From contig NZ_JACKSJ010000098.1 of assembly GCF_025821665.1 (NCBI RefSeq), forward strand, positions 24,223 to 88,222: DNA of 64,000 nucleotides, read 5' to 3'. The notes beneath the pieces were generated by a model. It saw only the letters and a program-made list of their open reading frames with translations, made no database searches and was not told where the DNA came from. Both the position numbers and the translations under genes were made by a program. How positions within the stretch are numbered: the first letter of the stretch is position 1; each line of letters starts with the position of its first letter. Source of the stretch: [Mycobacterium] manitobense. GTDB taxonomy: Bacteria > Actinomycetota > Actinomycetes > Mycobacteriales > Mycobacteriaceae. Below, piece after piece: positions 43,318 through 51,491 of the stretch.

Positions 43318-44238
43318 TCAGCGACCGGCGGACTCGTCAATCGACTCGTGCTTGAGTGATGGCGCGGGCCGTCGGCGGGTGAGTGCGACACCGGCCAACG
43401 CCAGCGCCCCACCGACCAGTGCCAGCGCGGTGGGGATCTCCCGGAGGAACACCCACGAGACGGCGATGGCCACCGCCGGGACCGCCAGCGTCGTCGCGGC
43501 CATCGCCCCGGCGTTCGTGCGGCTCAGCGCGAAGGCCCACGTCGTGAATGCCACCGCGGTCGGCCCGATGCCGAGGTACACCGCACCCGCCACGGCGCCG
43601 GCGGAGGCCGCCCGCATCTCGTCGATCGCCTGCGGGGCGAAGGGAAGCGTCGCCACCATGCCCACGACACAGCCGAGCCAGGTCGCGGTCATCGCGTCGA
43701 CCGTGCGCAGCGTGACCTTCTGCAGCAGCACACCCGCCGCGTACAGCACCGCGGCGAGTAGGCCGAGAACCACGCCCAGCCAGTCGTTCTCGGCGCCACC
43801 CGAACCCGACACCGCGATCAGCGCGACACCGAGGAACGCGATGACGATGCCCGCGATCAGTTGCCGCGGGAACCCCTCGCCGAGGAACAGTCCCGCGAGG
43901 ACCGCGACGATGACGGGGGCGAAGTTGACCAGCAGGGCGGCGGTTCCGGCGTCGAGATGCTGTTCTGCCCAGTTCAATACCACTATGTACCCGGCGAACC
44001 ACAGCAGCCCGTAGCCGGCGATCAGCGCCAGGGCGCGGCCGCGGGGAATCGACACCCGGCGGTACGCGAGCGCGATGCCGACCAGCAGGACGGCGCCGAC
44101 GACGAGGCGCACGAACGCGAGCGGCCCCGGCGACAACTCCGTGCCGACCGCCCGGATGACGACGAAGGCAGATCCCCACAGCAGGACGGTGACGACGGCG
44201 GCAGCGATCGCGAGCCGGTCGGCGGTGTCGGAGCGCAC
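43318..44238 (-). CDS. EamA/DMT-family transporter
   Basis: 306 residues from GTG 44238, chosen because GGTGGAG lies about six nt upstream and the first helix follows soon after; GTG 44289 is an alternative. About ten membrane helices in two repeats (AIAAAVVTVLLWGSAFVVIR; LLVNFAPVIVAVLAGLFLGE; ATTLAVPAVAIAVSWVFLRE) with the closing ALALVGGALALAGVALTRRR are typical EamA repeats. Members export amino acids or other metabolites. It is divergent from the deazaflavin nitroreductase gene. Confidence 0.85.
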   Translation of the reverse strand: MRSDTADRLAIAAAVVTVLLWGSAFVVIRAVGTELSPGPLAFVRLVVGAVLLVGIALAYRRVSIPRGRALALIAGYGLLWFAGYIVVLNWAEQHLDAGTAALLVNFAPVIVAVLAGLFLGEGFPRQLIAGIVIAFLGVALIAVSGSGGAENDWLGVVLGLLAAVLYAAGVLLQKVTLRTVDAMTATWLGCVVGMVATLPFAPQAIDEMRAASAGAVAGAVYLGIGPTAVAFTTWAFALSRTNAGAMAATTLAVPAVAIAVSWVFLREIPTALALVGGALALAGVALTRRRPAPSLKHESIDESAGR

Positions 44239-44325
44239 GGCCAACTCCACCACGGGCGGTGACGACGCGACAAACGGTTTTATGCGCACTGGTATGCGCC
44301 AAGCGCGCCGTGCCACCATCGAGGG

Positions 44326-44760
44326 ATGGCCGACGACGACATGCAGTCCGAGCGCGAGTTCAACCGACAGAACATCGAGGAGTTCCGCAACAACGGTGGC
44401 AAGGTGGGCGGCCAGTTCGAGGGCTTTCCGCTGATCATCATGACCTCGACCGGCGCCAAGTCCGGCACCGAGCGGGAAAGCCTGATCGCCTACTTCGACG
44501 TCGACGACAAGCTCTACGTCGTCGGCTCCGCCGCCGGCCGCGACGCCAGCCCGGGTTGGGTGTTCAACCTGCGCGCGAACCCCGCCGTCACCGTCGAGAT
44601 CGGCGACAAGCCGCGCAGGCCTTACACCGCCCACGAGCTGGCGCGGGACGAGCGCGACCGGGTGTGGGAGATCGTCAAGGAGCGCGCGCCGGGCTTCGCC
44701 GAGTACGAGAAGCGCACTGACCGCGTCATCCCGATCTTCGAGCTCGCGCCCGTCGCTTAG
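44326..44760 (+). CDS. Deazaflavin (F420)-dependent nitroreductase family protein
   Basis: 144 residues. The segments FRNNGGKVGGQFEGFPLIIM, TSTGAKSGTERESLIAYF, YVVGSAAGRDASPGWVFNL, RANPAVTVEIG and the TDRVIPIFEL ending are the Ddn-type fold of mycobacterial F420-dependent enzymes. These use reduced F420 to reduce quinones or nitro compounds; the natural substrate is not evident. Length is normal and the F420 phosphate-binding loop (K-S-G-T-E-R) is present. Confidence 0.88.
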   Translation: MADDDMQSEREFNRQNIEEFRNNGGKVGGQFEGFPLIIMTSTGAKSGTERESLIAYFDVDDKLYVVGSAAGRDASPGWVFNLRANPAVTVEIGDKPRRPYTAHELARDERDRVWEIVKERAPGFAEYEKRTDRVIPIFELAPVA

Positions 44761-44774
44761 CGGGCGGCCAGCCA

Positions 44775-44833
44775 TTGACTTTGCTTCCAGGGCGCCCGCT
44801 ACTCGTACTTCGGCGCCCTCAGTGCAAAGTCAA
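44775..44833. terminator. Large hairpin between convergent genes
   Basis: Two nested arms: TTGACTTTGC (44775-44784) with GCAAAGTCAA (44824-44833), and AGGGCGCC (44789-44796) with GGCGCCCT (44812-44819), with a 15-nt loop. It sits between the stop codons of the convergent nitroreductase and YdcF-like genes, so it can act as a bidirectional terminator. There is no flanking T-run. Confidence 0.65.
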
Positions 44834-44845
44834 CGCACGGGGGCG

Positions 44846-45424
44846 CTAACTGATGCCGATGAACGGACTGATCGCGTCGCGTGCGAACTGGAAGACGTTG
44901 GTCTGCGGGCTGCCGTCCGGGTAGCTCACCGTGGCGAGCACGTTGCCCCCGGCGTCGATGAAGTTCGTGTCCGCACGATCCTGATGCGTCGACGACGTCA
45001 CCAGGATGATTCCCGTCGCTCCGGCGTTCTTGGCAAGCGGCACGGAGAACCGGGCGTTCTGGACCGTGCTGTTCGCCCGGTCCTCGACGATGATCCGGTT
45101 CGGCGGCAGTCCGAGCATCGTCAGCATCTGCCGCATCTGCGCGGCTTCGGTCACGCCGTTGCGCGGATTGCCACCGGTGACGATCACCGGCGACTGCGGA
45201 AAGAACTGCGCCACCGTCAAACCCGTCAACACCCGGCGCCGCAGGATCGTGCGCATCGACCCGTCCGGGTTCAGCCCGTATCCGAGGATGACGATCGCCG
45301 GCTTCCTGAAGTCCTTCGTCGCCGCCGCGGGCTGCGCCTGCGCGACGGGCGCCGAGACGCCACCCATCACCGCGGCAGCCGCCAGTGCGACCGCACCCAA
45401 GGCGGCCTTCCACCCGTTCCGCAC
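44846..45424 (-). CDS. Exported YdcF-family (DUF218) protein
   Basis: 192 residues. Signal peptide MRNGWKAALGAVALAAAAVM with cleavage near AQA. The mature domain has AIVILGYGLNPDGSMRTIL, RRVLTGLTVAQFFPQSPVIV, TGGNPRNGVTEAAQMRQML and IIVEDRANSTVQNARFS, the DUF218/YdcF/SanA fold. In other bacteria such proteins affect envelope metabolism. The conserved GG and E-D-R-A-x-S-T motifs are intact. It is the 3' neighbour of the hairpin at 44775-44833. Confidence 0.85.
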   Translation of the reverse strand: MRNGWKAALGAVALAAAAVMGGVSAPVAQAQPAAATKDFRKPAIVILGYGLNPDGSMRTILRRRVLTGLTVAQFFPQSPVIVTGGNPRNGVTEAAQMRQMLTMLGLPPNRIIVEDRANSTVQNARFSVPLAKNAGATGIILVTSSTHQDRADTNFIDAGGNVLATVSYPDGSPQTNVFQFARDAISPFIGIS

Positions 45425-45541
45425 CCCGACCTCCCCGACACGCCGACCCGATGATCTTGACAGTTACTGATGTTGTGATCGTGCCTCGAGGGGCTGTTGT
45501 TACACAGGAATGAGACCGGCGCCACATTCGTTGGCACCGGC

Positions 45542-45964
45542 ATGGCGAAGATGACGAGCGACGAGCGCGAGACCTACCTGTCCGAACTGCACGTGGGAGT
45601 GATCGGCGTCGAGCGGCCCGACCGCGCTCCACTGGTCGTGCCCATCTGGTACTGGTACGAGCCGGGCGGCGAAGTCGTGCTCTGGACCGAGGCGGAGTCC
45701 GTCAAGCTCAAGCTCATTCGCGACGCGGGCCGCTTCGCGATCACCGCCCAGGACGAGCAGCCGCCCTACCGCTACGTCACCGCAGAGGGCGACGTCACCG
45801 CCATCGAGTCCGCCACCGACGAGGCCGTGCGCAAGATCGCCATCCGCTACCTCGGCGAAGAAGAAGGCAACTAGTTCACCGACCAGAACCTCACCGACAC
45901 ATCGGTCCTCATCCGGATGCGGCCCACGCGCTGGCTCAGCACCGACTACACCAAGGAGGGGTGA
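45542..45964 (+). pseudogene. PPOX-type flavin/F420-binding protein interrupted by an amber codon
   Basis: From ATG 45542 the frame reads MAKMTSDERETYLSELHVG, VPIWYWYEPGGEVVLWTEAE, IRDAGRFAITAQDEQPPYRY and stops at TAG 45872-45874 after EEEGN. The same frame then continues as FTDQNLTDTSVLIRMRPTRW and LSTDYTKEG to TGA at 45964. The downstream peptide is the expected end of a pyridoxamine-phosphate-oxidase-like protein. One base change (a Tyr codon to TAG) would explain this. The truncated 110-residue product lacks the last strand and is probably inactive. Confidence 0.75.
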
Positions 45965-45967
45965 GCG

Positions 45968-46720
45968 TCAGCCCTGCCTGATGACATTCGAGTCGGTCGC
46001 GAAGCCGATTTCCGGCGACCCCGACTTGTAGATGATCGTGTTGTCGAAGCCCGAGGCACTGATCTGCGCCGACGAGTCGACCGTGATCTCGTTGTTGACG
46101 CCCGACGCGATCACTGCCGCGCATTCGCCCGTGATCGTCACGACGTTCGCCACGCCGCTGACGTTCACGGTGCCGTCGTCGCAGTTGACCGTCGTGACGG
46201 TCTGAACCCCGGACACGTTCACCGACTCGCCCGGGCCCGCCTCGAGCGTCTCGCTGGTTCCCGGCATCCCCGGTAGCCCGGTCGGCATGCCGGGGATCCC
46301 GCTCGGCAGCACCGGCATCGACGGGATCTGCGGCACCTGCGGCTCATCGAGCAGACCGCCGCCGCCGGCCACCGTCGGGTTGCCGGACGAGGGCCCGTCG
46401 GCGGGGCGCATCGCGAAGTAGATGAGTGCGCCGGCACCGGCGATCACCAGCATGACCACGACCGCCGCGAAGACGGCCCACCCCGCCTTCGAACTCGAAT
46501 GCGACACCGTCGGCGCCATCGGATACGGGGCCGGGTAGCCGGGCGGGGGAGGCGGGGGCGGGTAGTACTGCTGCTGGGTGGTGTACGGCTGGGTGGTGTA
46601 CGGGTCGGTCGGGTACGGCGTCGAGTAGGACTGTGTGCCCAGTTCGGAGTTCTGCGCGCGGTCGGCCAACGGACGCTCGAGGTCGCGAATCCGGGCTTCC
46701 GGGTCGTCGTTCGGGTCCAT
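45968..46720 (-). CDS. DUF3060 membrane-anchored protein
   Basis: 250 residues from ATG 46720 (MDPNDDPEARIRDLERPL). A Tyr/Pro/Thr-rich cytoplasmic segment (PYTTQQQYYPPPPPPPGYP) precedes one membrane helix (AVFAAVVVMLVIAGAGALIY). The exported part has a Gly/Met/Pro linker and then repeats of the type VNVSGVQTVTTVNCDDGTVN and VTITGECAAVIASGVNNEI, the beta-helix-like DUF3060 domain common in mycobacteria. Probably a cell-envelope protein of unknown role. Confidence 0.8.
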   Translation of the reverse strand: MDPNDDPEARIRDLERPLADRAQNSELGTQSYSTPYPTDPYTTQPYTTQQQYYPPPPPPPGYPAPYPMAPTVSHSSSKAGWAVFAAVVVMLVIAGAGALIYFAMRPADGPSSGNPTVAGGGGLLDEPQVPQIPSMPVLPSGIPGMPTGLPGMPGTSETLEAGPGESVNVSGVQTVTTVNCDDGTVNVSGVANVVTITGECAAVIASGVNNEITVDSSAQISASGFDNTIIYKSGSPEIGFATDSNVIRQG

Positions 46721-46871
46721 AACCGCAGATGTTCCCACATCTAGATCAACGGCGGGGCTGAAGCGCTTGGCGGACTGTTCATTCCGGCGGCAACATCGTT
46801 AGATGATCTAGTTGTGATCCTGATCACGAACACGTTTAATTGTGTTCGCCACCACAACGGAAAGGCCGCTG

Positions 46872-47090
46872 ATGGACGCCCTGAACCACGGGTCACTCTC
46901 CTCGCACTCAGTTGCTGCGCATGACCGTGCCCCGCTGGATCCGCGCTGGGTGTTCGGCTTCGTTCTGGCGATCATCGGTGTCGTCGCCGCGATCTCCGGC
47001 GTCGTGGTCGCCGTCATGATGGGCCAGACCACCGTCGCGATCATCATCGGCATTGTCGCCGGCGCGTTCTTCGCCCGCATCGCGGTTTAG
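46872..47090 (+). CDS. Small membrane protein, 72 aa
   Basis: ATG 46872 with GGAAAGG seven nt upstream; a GTG at 46842 would add ten residues. A hydrophilic start (MDALNHGSLSSHSVAAHDR) is followed by two hydrophobic segments (WVFGFVLAIIGVVAAISGVV and TVAIIIGIVAGAFFARI). No family recognised; a small inner-membrane protein. Confidence 0.6.
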   Translation: MDALNHGSLSSHSVAAHDRAPLDPRWVFGFVLAIIGVVAAISGVVVAVMMGQTTVAIIIGIVAGAFFARIAV

Positions 47091-47135
47091 CCACGCTCGC
47101 CTTCGCGGCGGGCAACTCTGCGTAGCATCGGCGCG

Positions 47136-47594
47136 GTGGACACCGCGCACCTGCACATCGACAAGCAGACACCCGAGGCCTACAAGGCGCTGATCGGTGT
47201 CGCGACCAGCGTCACCTCCGCGGCCAAGGACGCAGGCATGTCGCGCGGCCTCATCGAACTCATCAACGTGCGGGTGTCGCAGATCAACGGCTGCCCGTCC
47301 TGCCTCGAGGTGCACGTCCGACGCGCGAGTGGCGCCGGCGTGAGCGTCAAACAGCTTGCGACACTGTCGGTCTGGCGTGACACCGAACTGTTCGACGACC
47401 GCGAGCGGGCCGCGCTCCGCCTCGCCGAGATCACCACCACACTGCCCGACCACGACACCGCCGAGCGTGAATACGCCCGCGCGCGCGAGGTTCTCGACGA
47501 CGACGAACTCTCCGCCGTCATCTGGGTCGCCACCGCCATGAACGCGTTCAACCGGGTGTCGATCCTCAGCCGTCACCCCGTCAAGCCCGACTAG
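47136..47594 (+). CDS. AhpD/carboxymuconolactone decarboxylase-like protein
   Basis: 152 residues from GTG 47136. The core INVRVSQINGCPSCLEVHV carries the redox Cys-x2-Cys and a following His typical of AhpD-like alkylhydroperoxidases (CMD family). It continues with ERAALRLAEITTTLPDHD and VIWVATAMNAFNRVSI. Such proteins reduce peroxides or act as general thiol oxidoreductases. Length is typical. Confidence 0.85.
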   Translation: MDTAHLHIDKQTPEAYKALIGVATSVTSAAKDAGMSRGLIELINVRVSQINGCPSCLEVHVRRASGAGVSVKQLATLSVWRDTELFDDRERAALRLAEITTTLPDHDTAEREYARAREVLDDDELSAVIWVATAMNAFNRVSILSRHPVKPD

Positions 47595-47709
47595 GCCGCC
47601 GACCGGCCGGCGCCGGGAGGAATACCGAACCGCGCCTGTCGTTGCAGATACCAGCGACGACACGGCAGTCGTCGGCTGCGCGACCCGCAGACGCGAAAGG
47701 ACGGTTCCG

Positions 47710-48765
47710 GTGACCCCGCTGACGGCAATGGAGCTAGGCGTGTGGACGGACTTCCGGCCGGAACCCGGCGACCGGGAAGGCCGGCGACGATACGGCGAGG
47801 CGCTCGCCGAGGCTCGGCTCGCCGATCAGTTGGGCTTCAGTTCGTTCGCCACCACCGAACAGCACGGCGTCGACGACGGCTATCTGCCCGCACAACTGCC
47901 GGTGCTCGCCGCACTCGGCGTGGCGACCGAGCGGATCCGGTTGATGACGAATGCGCTGCTGCTCCCCCTGCATCCGTGGCGCCACGTCGTCGAGCAGTCG
48001 ATCGTCGCCGATCTGCTCAGCGGTGGACGCCTGTCGCTCGGGGTGGCCGCCGGTGGTTACTCGCGCGAGTTCGACCTGTTCGGCGTGGACTTCGGCAGCC
48101 GTGGCGACATGATGGAGCGCGGGCTGCGATTCCTGCGTCAGGGGTTCGCGGACGGGACGCTGCCCGACGGGCCGGGCGGGACCGACGTGCCCGTGTTGCC
48201 GCGGCCGGTGCAGGAGCGGATTCCGGTGTACCTGGGCGGCGGCGCGCGGCGGGTCTTCGACCGGGCCGCACGGTTGGCCGACGGCGTCATCCCGGTGGAC
48301 TTCTTCGACCCCGATCACGCATTCGCGGAGCTGTGGTCGGACCGGTTGGCGCCGGCGATGCAGCAGCACGGCCGCACCCTCGACGACTTCCGATTCACGA
48401 TCAATGTGCCGCTTTGGGCGTCCGAGGATCCTGAGCGGGACTGGGAGACGTTCTACCGCAGCGCGATCGAGTATCAGTACCGCCAGTACGAGAACTGGGC
48501 GGGCGACCCGTCGAAAGTCGGTGTCAAAGCAGACTCGGACACGCCGTGGCGCCGGGAGTCCATGCTCGTCGACACCCCCGAGAACATTGCACGCCGCCTC
48601 CGCGAGATACGCGCCGCGGCTCCGTTCCATGAGGTGGTGTTCTGGTACCGGATACCGCGGATCGGACACGACCGCGCCATGCGACACCTGGAGTTGGTGG
48701 CGCAGGAGGTGCTGCCCCGGATTCGCGAGGCGGAACTCAGCCCGGCGCCCCCACCACGAAGCTGA
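47710..48765 (+). CDS. Luciferase-like (LLM class) flavin-dependent oxidoreductase
   Basis: 351 residues from GTG 47710. AMELGVWTDFRPEPGDREG, FATTEQHGVDDGYLPAQL, LLLPLHPWRHVVEQSIV, LSLGVAAGGYSREFDLFGV and IPVYLGGGARRVFDRAA are standard LLM segments. The first, with TEQHG, suggests the FMN/F420 monooxygenase group active on aliphatic compounds. Its 3' end overlaps that of the convergent thiolase gene by 29 bp. Confidence 0.85.
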   Translation: MTPLTAMELGVWTDFRPEPGDREGRRRYGEALAEARLADQLGFSSFATTEQHGVDDGYLPAQLPVLAALGVATERIRLMTNALLLPLHPWRHVVEQSIVADLLSGGRLSLGVAAGGYSREFDLFGVDFGSRGDMMERGLRFLRQGFADGTLPDGPGGTDVPVLPRPVQERIPVYLGGGARRVFDRAARLADGVIPVDFFDPDHAFAELWSDRLAPAMQQHGRTLDDFRFTINVPLWASEDPERDWETFYRSAIEYQYRQYENWAGDPSKVGVKADSDTPWRRESMLVDTPENIARRLREIRAAAPFHEVVFWYRIPRIGHDRAMRHLELVAQEVLPRIREAELSPAPPPRS

Positions 48766-49957
48766 TCGTCGTCGCCGTGCTGCCGCCGAAGTTCAACGTG
48801 GCGAATGTCCGGGCGCCCTCGACCTGATACTCGCCCGCCGTCCCGCTCACCTGCCTGGCGGCGTCCACCAGCATCCGCACTCCGGTCGCACCGACCGGAT
48901 GGCCGCCACCGATCAGCCCGCCGCCCGGATTGATCGGCAACCGCCCGCCGAGTGCGATGTCGCCGTTCTCGATCGCCTTCCACGACTCGCCCGGGCCCGT
49001 CAGCCCGATGTGGTCGATCGCCATGTACTCACTCGGCGTAAAGCAGTCGTGCACCTCGAAGCCGTCGACGTCGTCGAGACGCACCTGCGCCCGGCCGAAC
49101 GCATCCTGCACCGTGGCGTGCACGTGCGGCATCACGTACGGGGACTCCGGATCCCGTCCCAGCTTCTGCGTCAGGCCCAACCCGACCGTGCGGTGACCCC
49201 ACCCCCTGATCCGCGCCAGCGGCCGCACCGCCGGGTTCGTCCGCAGATAGGTGTCGGTCACCAGCACCACGCCCGCGCCGCCGTCGGTCAACTGCGTGCA
49301 GTCCGACCGCCGCAGCCGTCCCTCGACCCTGGGATTCGCCTCGTCGTCGTCACCGTCCACCGTCAGGTCCGGCAGCGACCACACCCGCGTCTGTGCATTC
49401 GGATTGCGCTTGGCGGCAGCGAAGTTCGTCGAAGCGATCGCATGCAGGTGTGCGTGGTCGAGCCCCCACCGCCGGTCGTACTCGTCGGCCACCCTCGAGA
49501 ACACATACGCCCACATGTTGTCCGCGTCGACGCTCTCGTGTCCCGTCCACGCCGCCGCCCCCAGGTACTGCGCGCCGACCCGGCCGGGCACCGTCTTCTC
49601 CAGCTCCAGGCCGACGACGAGCGCCACCTCGTGGAAGCCCGCCCGCAACTCCGCGACCGCGCCGAGCACCGCCGCGCTGCCCGACGCGCACGCCGCCTCG
49701 TGCCGCGACGCGGGCACACCCCACAACTGGTCGTTCACCGTCGCCGGCATCGCCCCGAGATGCCCTTGCGCGCTGAACATCTCGCCGAAGGCGTTGCCTA
49801 CGTGCACCGTCCCGACGTCCCGACCGCTCAGGCCGGACGACGCCAGCGTCCCGTCGACCACCTCCCGCGCGAGGTCGGCGTAGTCACGGCCCTCGCGCGT
49901 CAGGTTGCGGGCGAAATCGCTCTGGTACGCCCCGACGATCCAGATGTCCTCAGCCAT
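48737..49957 (-). CDS. Thiolase (acetyl-CoA acetyltransferase family)
   Basis: 406 residues from ATG 49957 (MAEDIWIVGAYQSDFARNL). The nucleophile region HEAACASGSAAVLGAV contains the expected active-site Cys. The C-terminal GGLIGGGHPVGATGVRML supplies the His of the GHPxGxTG motif, and DDVDGFEVHDCFTPSEYMA is also typical. The variant motifs (HEAACASG) point to the SCP-x/steroid-type thiolases abundant in mycobacteria rather than to the classical AtoB. It diverges from the carotenoid oxygenase gene across a 23-bp palindrome. Confidence 0.85.
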   Translation of the reverse strand: MAEDIWIVGAYQSDFARNLTREGRDYADLAREVVDGTLASSGLSGRDVGTVHVGNAFGEMFSAQGHLGAMPATVNDQLWGVPASRHEAACASGSAAVLGAVAELRAGFHEVALVVGLELEKTVPGRVGAQYLGAAAWTGHESVDADNMWAYVFSRVADEYDRRWGLDHAHLHAIASTNFAAAKRNPNAQTRVWSLPDLTVDGDDDEANPRVEGRLRRSDCTQLTDGGAGVVLVTDTYLRTNPAVRPLARIRGWGHRTVGLGLTQKLGRDPESPYVMPHVHATVQDAFGRAQVRLDDVDGFEVHDCFTPSEYMAIDHIGLTGPGESWKAIENGDIALGGRLPINPGGGLIGGGHPVGATGVRMLVDAARQVSGTAGEYQVEGARTFATLNFGGSTATTISFVVGAPG

Positions 49958-49971
49958 ACCCCTATGGTTCA

Positions 49972-49994
49972 GTTGACAGAGTGACTCTGTCAAC
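49972..49994. promoter_or_regulatory. 23-bp palindrome with embedded -35 in a divergent promoter
   Basis: GTTGACAGAG (49972-49981), TGA, CTCTGTCAAC (49985-49994): perfect 10-bp arms. TTGACA at 49973-49978 is spaced 16 nt from CATAGT (49995-50000), giving a plausible promoter toward the carotenoid oxygenase. The site is also just upstream of the thiolase start, so a repressor bound here could control both directions. Confidence 0.65.
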
Positions 49995-50009
49995 CATAGT
50001 TTGAGTCTC

Positions 50010-51491
50010 ATGCGGGTCGAACTGCTCAACACCTACGCGTCGACGCTGCCCGCGGACGACGCCCACCGCTACCGCACCGGGCCGTGGCGCCCTCAGCTCA
50101 ACGAGTGGCGCGCCGACGACCTCGACGTCGTCCAGGGCGAGATCCCCGCCAACCTCGACGGTGTCTACCTGCGCAACACCGAGAACCCGCTGCACCCGCC
50201 GATCGAGAACTATCACCCCTTCGACGGCGACGGCATGATCCACCTCGTCGAGTTCCACAACGGAACGGCCAACTACCGCAACAGGTTCGTCCGCACCGAC
50301 GGCTTCCTCGCCGAACAGGACGCCGGCGAATCGCTGTGGGCCGGTTTCCTCGAGATGCCGGGATCGGCCAGGCGGGACGACGGCTGGGGCGCCCGCACCC
50401 GGATGAAGGACGCCTCGAGCACCGACATCGTGGTGCACCGCGGCATGGCGCTGTCGAGCTTCTACATGTGCGGCGACCTCTACCGGGTCGACCCGTTCAC
50501 CGCCGACACCGCGGGCAAGGAGGACTGGGTCCCCGAGTGGGGCGTCTCGGCGCACCCGAAGGTCGACCCCGTCACGGGCGAACTGCTGTTCTTCAGCTAC
50601 AGCAAGGAGGAGCCGTACCTGCGCTACGGCGCCGTCGACAAGGACGGCAACCTGCTGCACACCACCGACGTCCCGCTGCCCGGCCCGCGCATGCCGCACG
50701 ACATGGCCTACACCGAGAACTACGTGATACTCAACGACTTCCCGCTGTTCTGGTCGCCCGAACTGCTCAAGCACGACGTGCATGCCCCGGCATGGCACCC
50801 CGACCTGCCGTCGCGCTTCGCCGTCGTTCCGCGCCGCGGCGACCAGTCGAAGGTGATGTGGTTCGAGACCGACCCCACCTACGTGCTGCACTTCACCAAC
50901 GCCTACGAGGACGGCGACGAGATCGTCCTCGACGGCTTTTTCCAGGGCAACCCGTCGCCGTCCACCAAAGGCGCGAAGTCCCTGGAGGACGCCGCCTACC
51001 GGTACCTCGCGCTCGACGCCTTCGAGTCCCGGCTGCACCGCTGGCGGTTCAATGTGACGACCGGCACGGCCACCGAGGAGCGCCTCGGCGACCACCTCAC
51101 CGAATTCGGGATGATCAACGGCGACTACCAGACCCGCGACTACCGCTACGTCTACGCCGCCACCGGCAAGCCCGGCTGGTTCCTCTTCGACGGCCTGGTC
51201 AAACACGACCTGCGGGCCGGCACCGAGGAGCGGATCACGTTCGGCGACGGCGTGTTCGGCAGTGAGACCGCCGTGGCGCCGCGGGTCGGCTCGACCGGCG
51301 AGGACGACGGCTACCTGATCACCCTCACCATGGACATGAACGACGACGCCTCCTACTGCGTGGTCTACGACGCTGCCCGCGTCGGCGACGGCCCGGTCTG
51401 CACGCTGCGGCTGCCCGAACGCGTCTGCAGCGGCACCCACTCCACCTGGGTGGCCGGAGCCGAGCTGCGGCAGTGGCACACCATGCGATGA
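50010..51491 (+). CDS. Carotenoid oxygenase (RPE65 family)
   Basis: 493 residues from ATG 50010. The family motifs GVYLRNTENPLHPPI, YHPFDGDGMIHLVEF, the iron-binding His regions (SAHPKVDPVTGEL, MPHDMAYTENYVIL, CSGTHSTWV) and DYRYVYAATGKPGWFLFDGL are present. These non-haem iron enzymes cleave carotenoid or apocarotenoid double bonds, or related stilbenoids and lignin compounds. Its stop overlaps the start of the HxlR gene (ATGA), so the two form an operon controlled from the palindrome at 49972-49994. Confidence 0.88.
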   Translation: MRVELLNTYASTLPADDAHRYRTGPWRPQLNEWRADDLDVVQGEIPANLDGVYLRNTENPLHPPIENYHPFDGDGMIHLVEFHNGTANYRNRFVRTDGFLAEQDAGESLWAGFLEMPGSARRDDGWGARTRMKDASSTDIVVHRGMALSSFYMCGDLYRVDPFTADTAGKEDWVPEWGVSAHPKVDPVTGELLFFSYSKEEPYLRYGAVDKDGNLLHTTDVPLPGPRMPHDMAYTENYVILNDFPLFWSPELLKHDVHAPAWHPDLPSRFAVVPRRGDQSKVMWFETDPTYVLHFTNAYEDGDEIVLDGFFQGNPSPSTKGAKSLEDAAYRYLALDAFESRLHRWRFNVTTGTATEERLGDHLTEFGMINGDYQTRDYRYVYAATGKPGWFLFDGLVKHDLRAGTEERITFGDGVFGSETAVAPRVGSTGEDDGYLITLTMDMNDDASYCVVYDAARVGDGPVCTLRLPERVCSGTHSTWVAGAELRQWHTMR

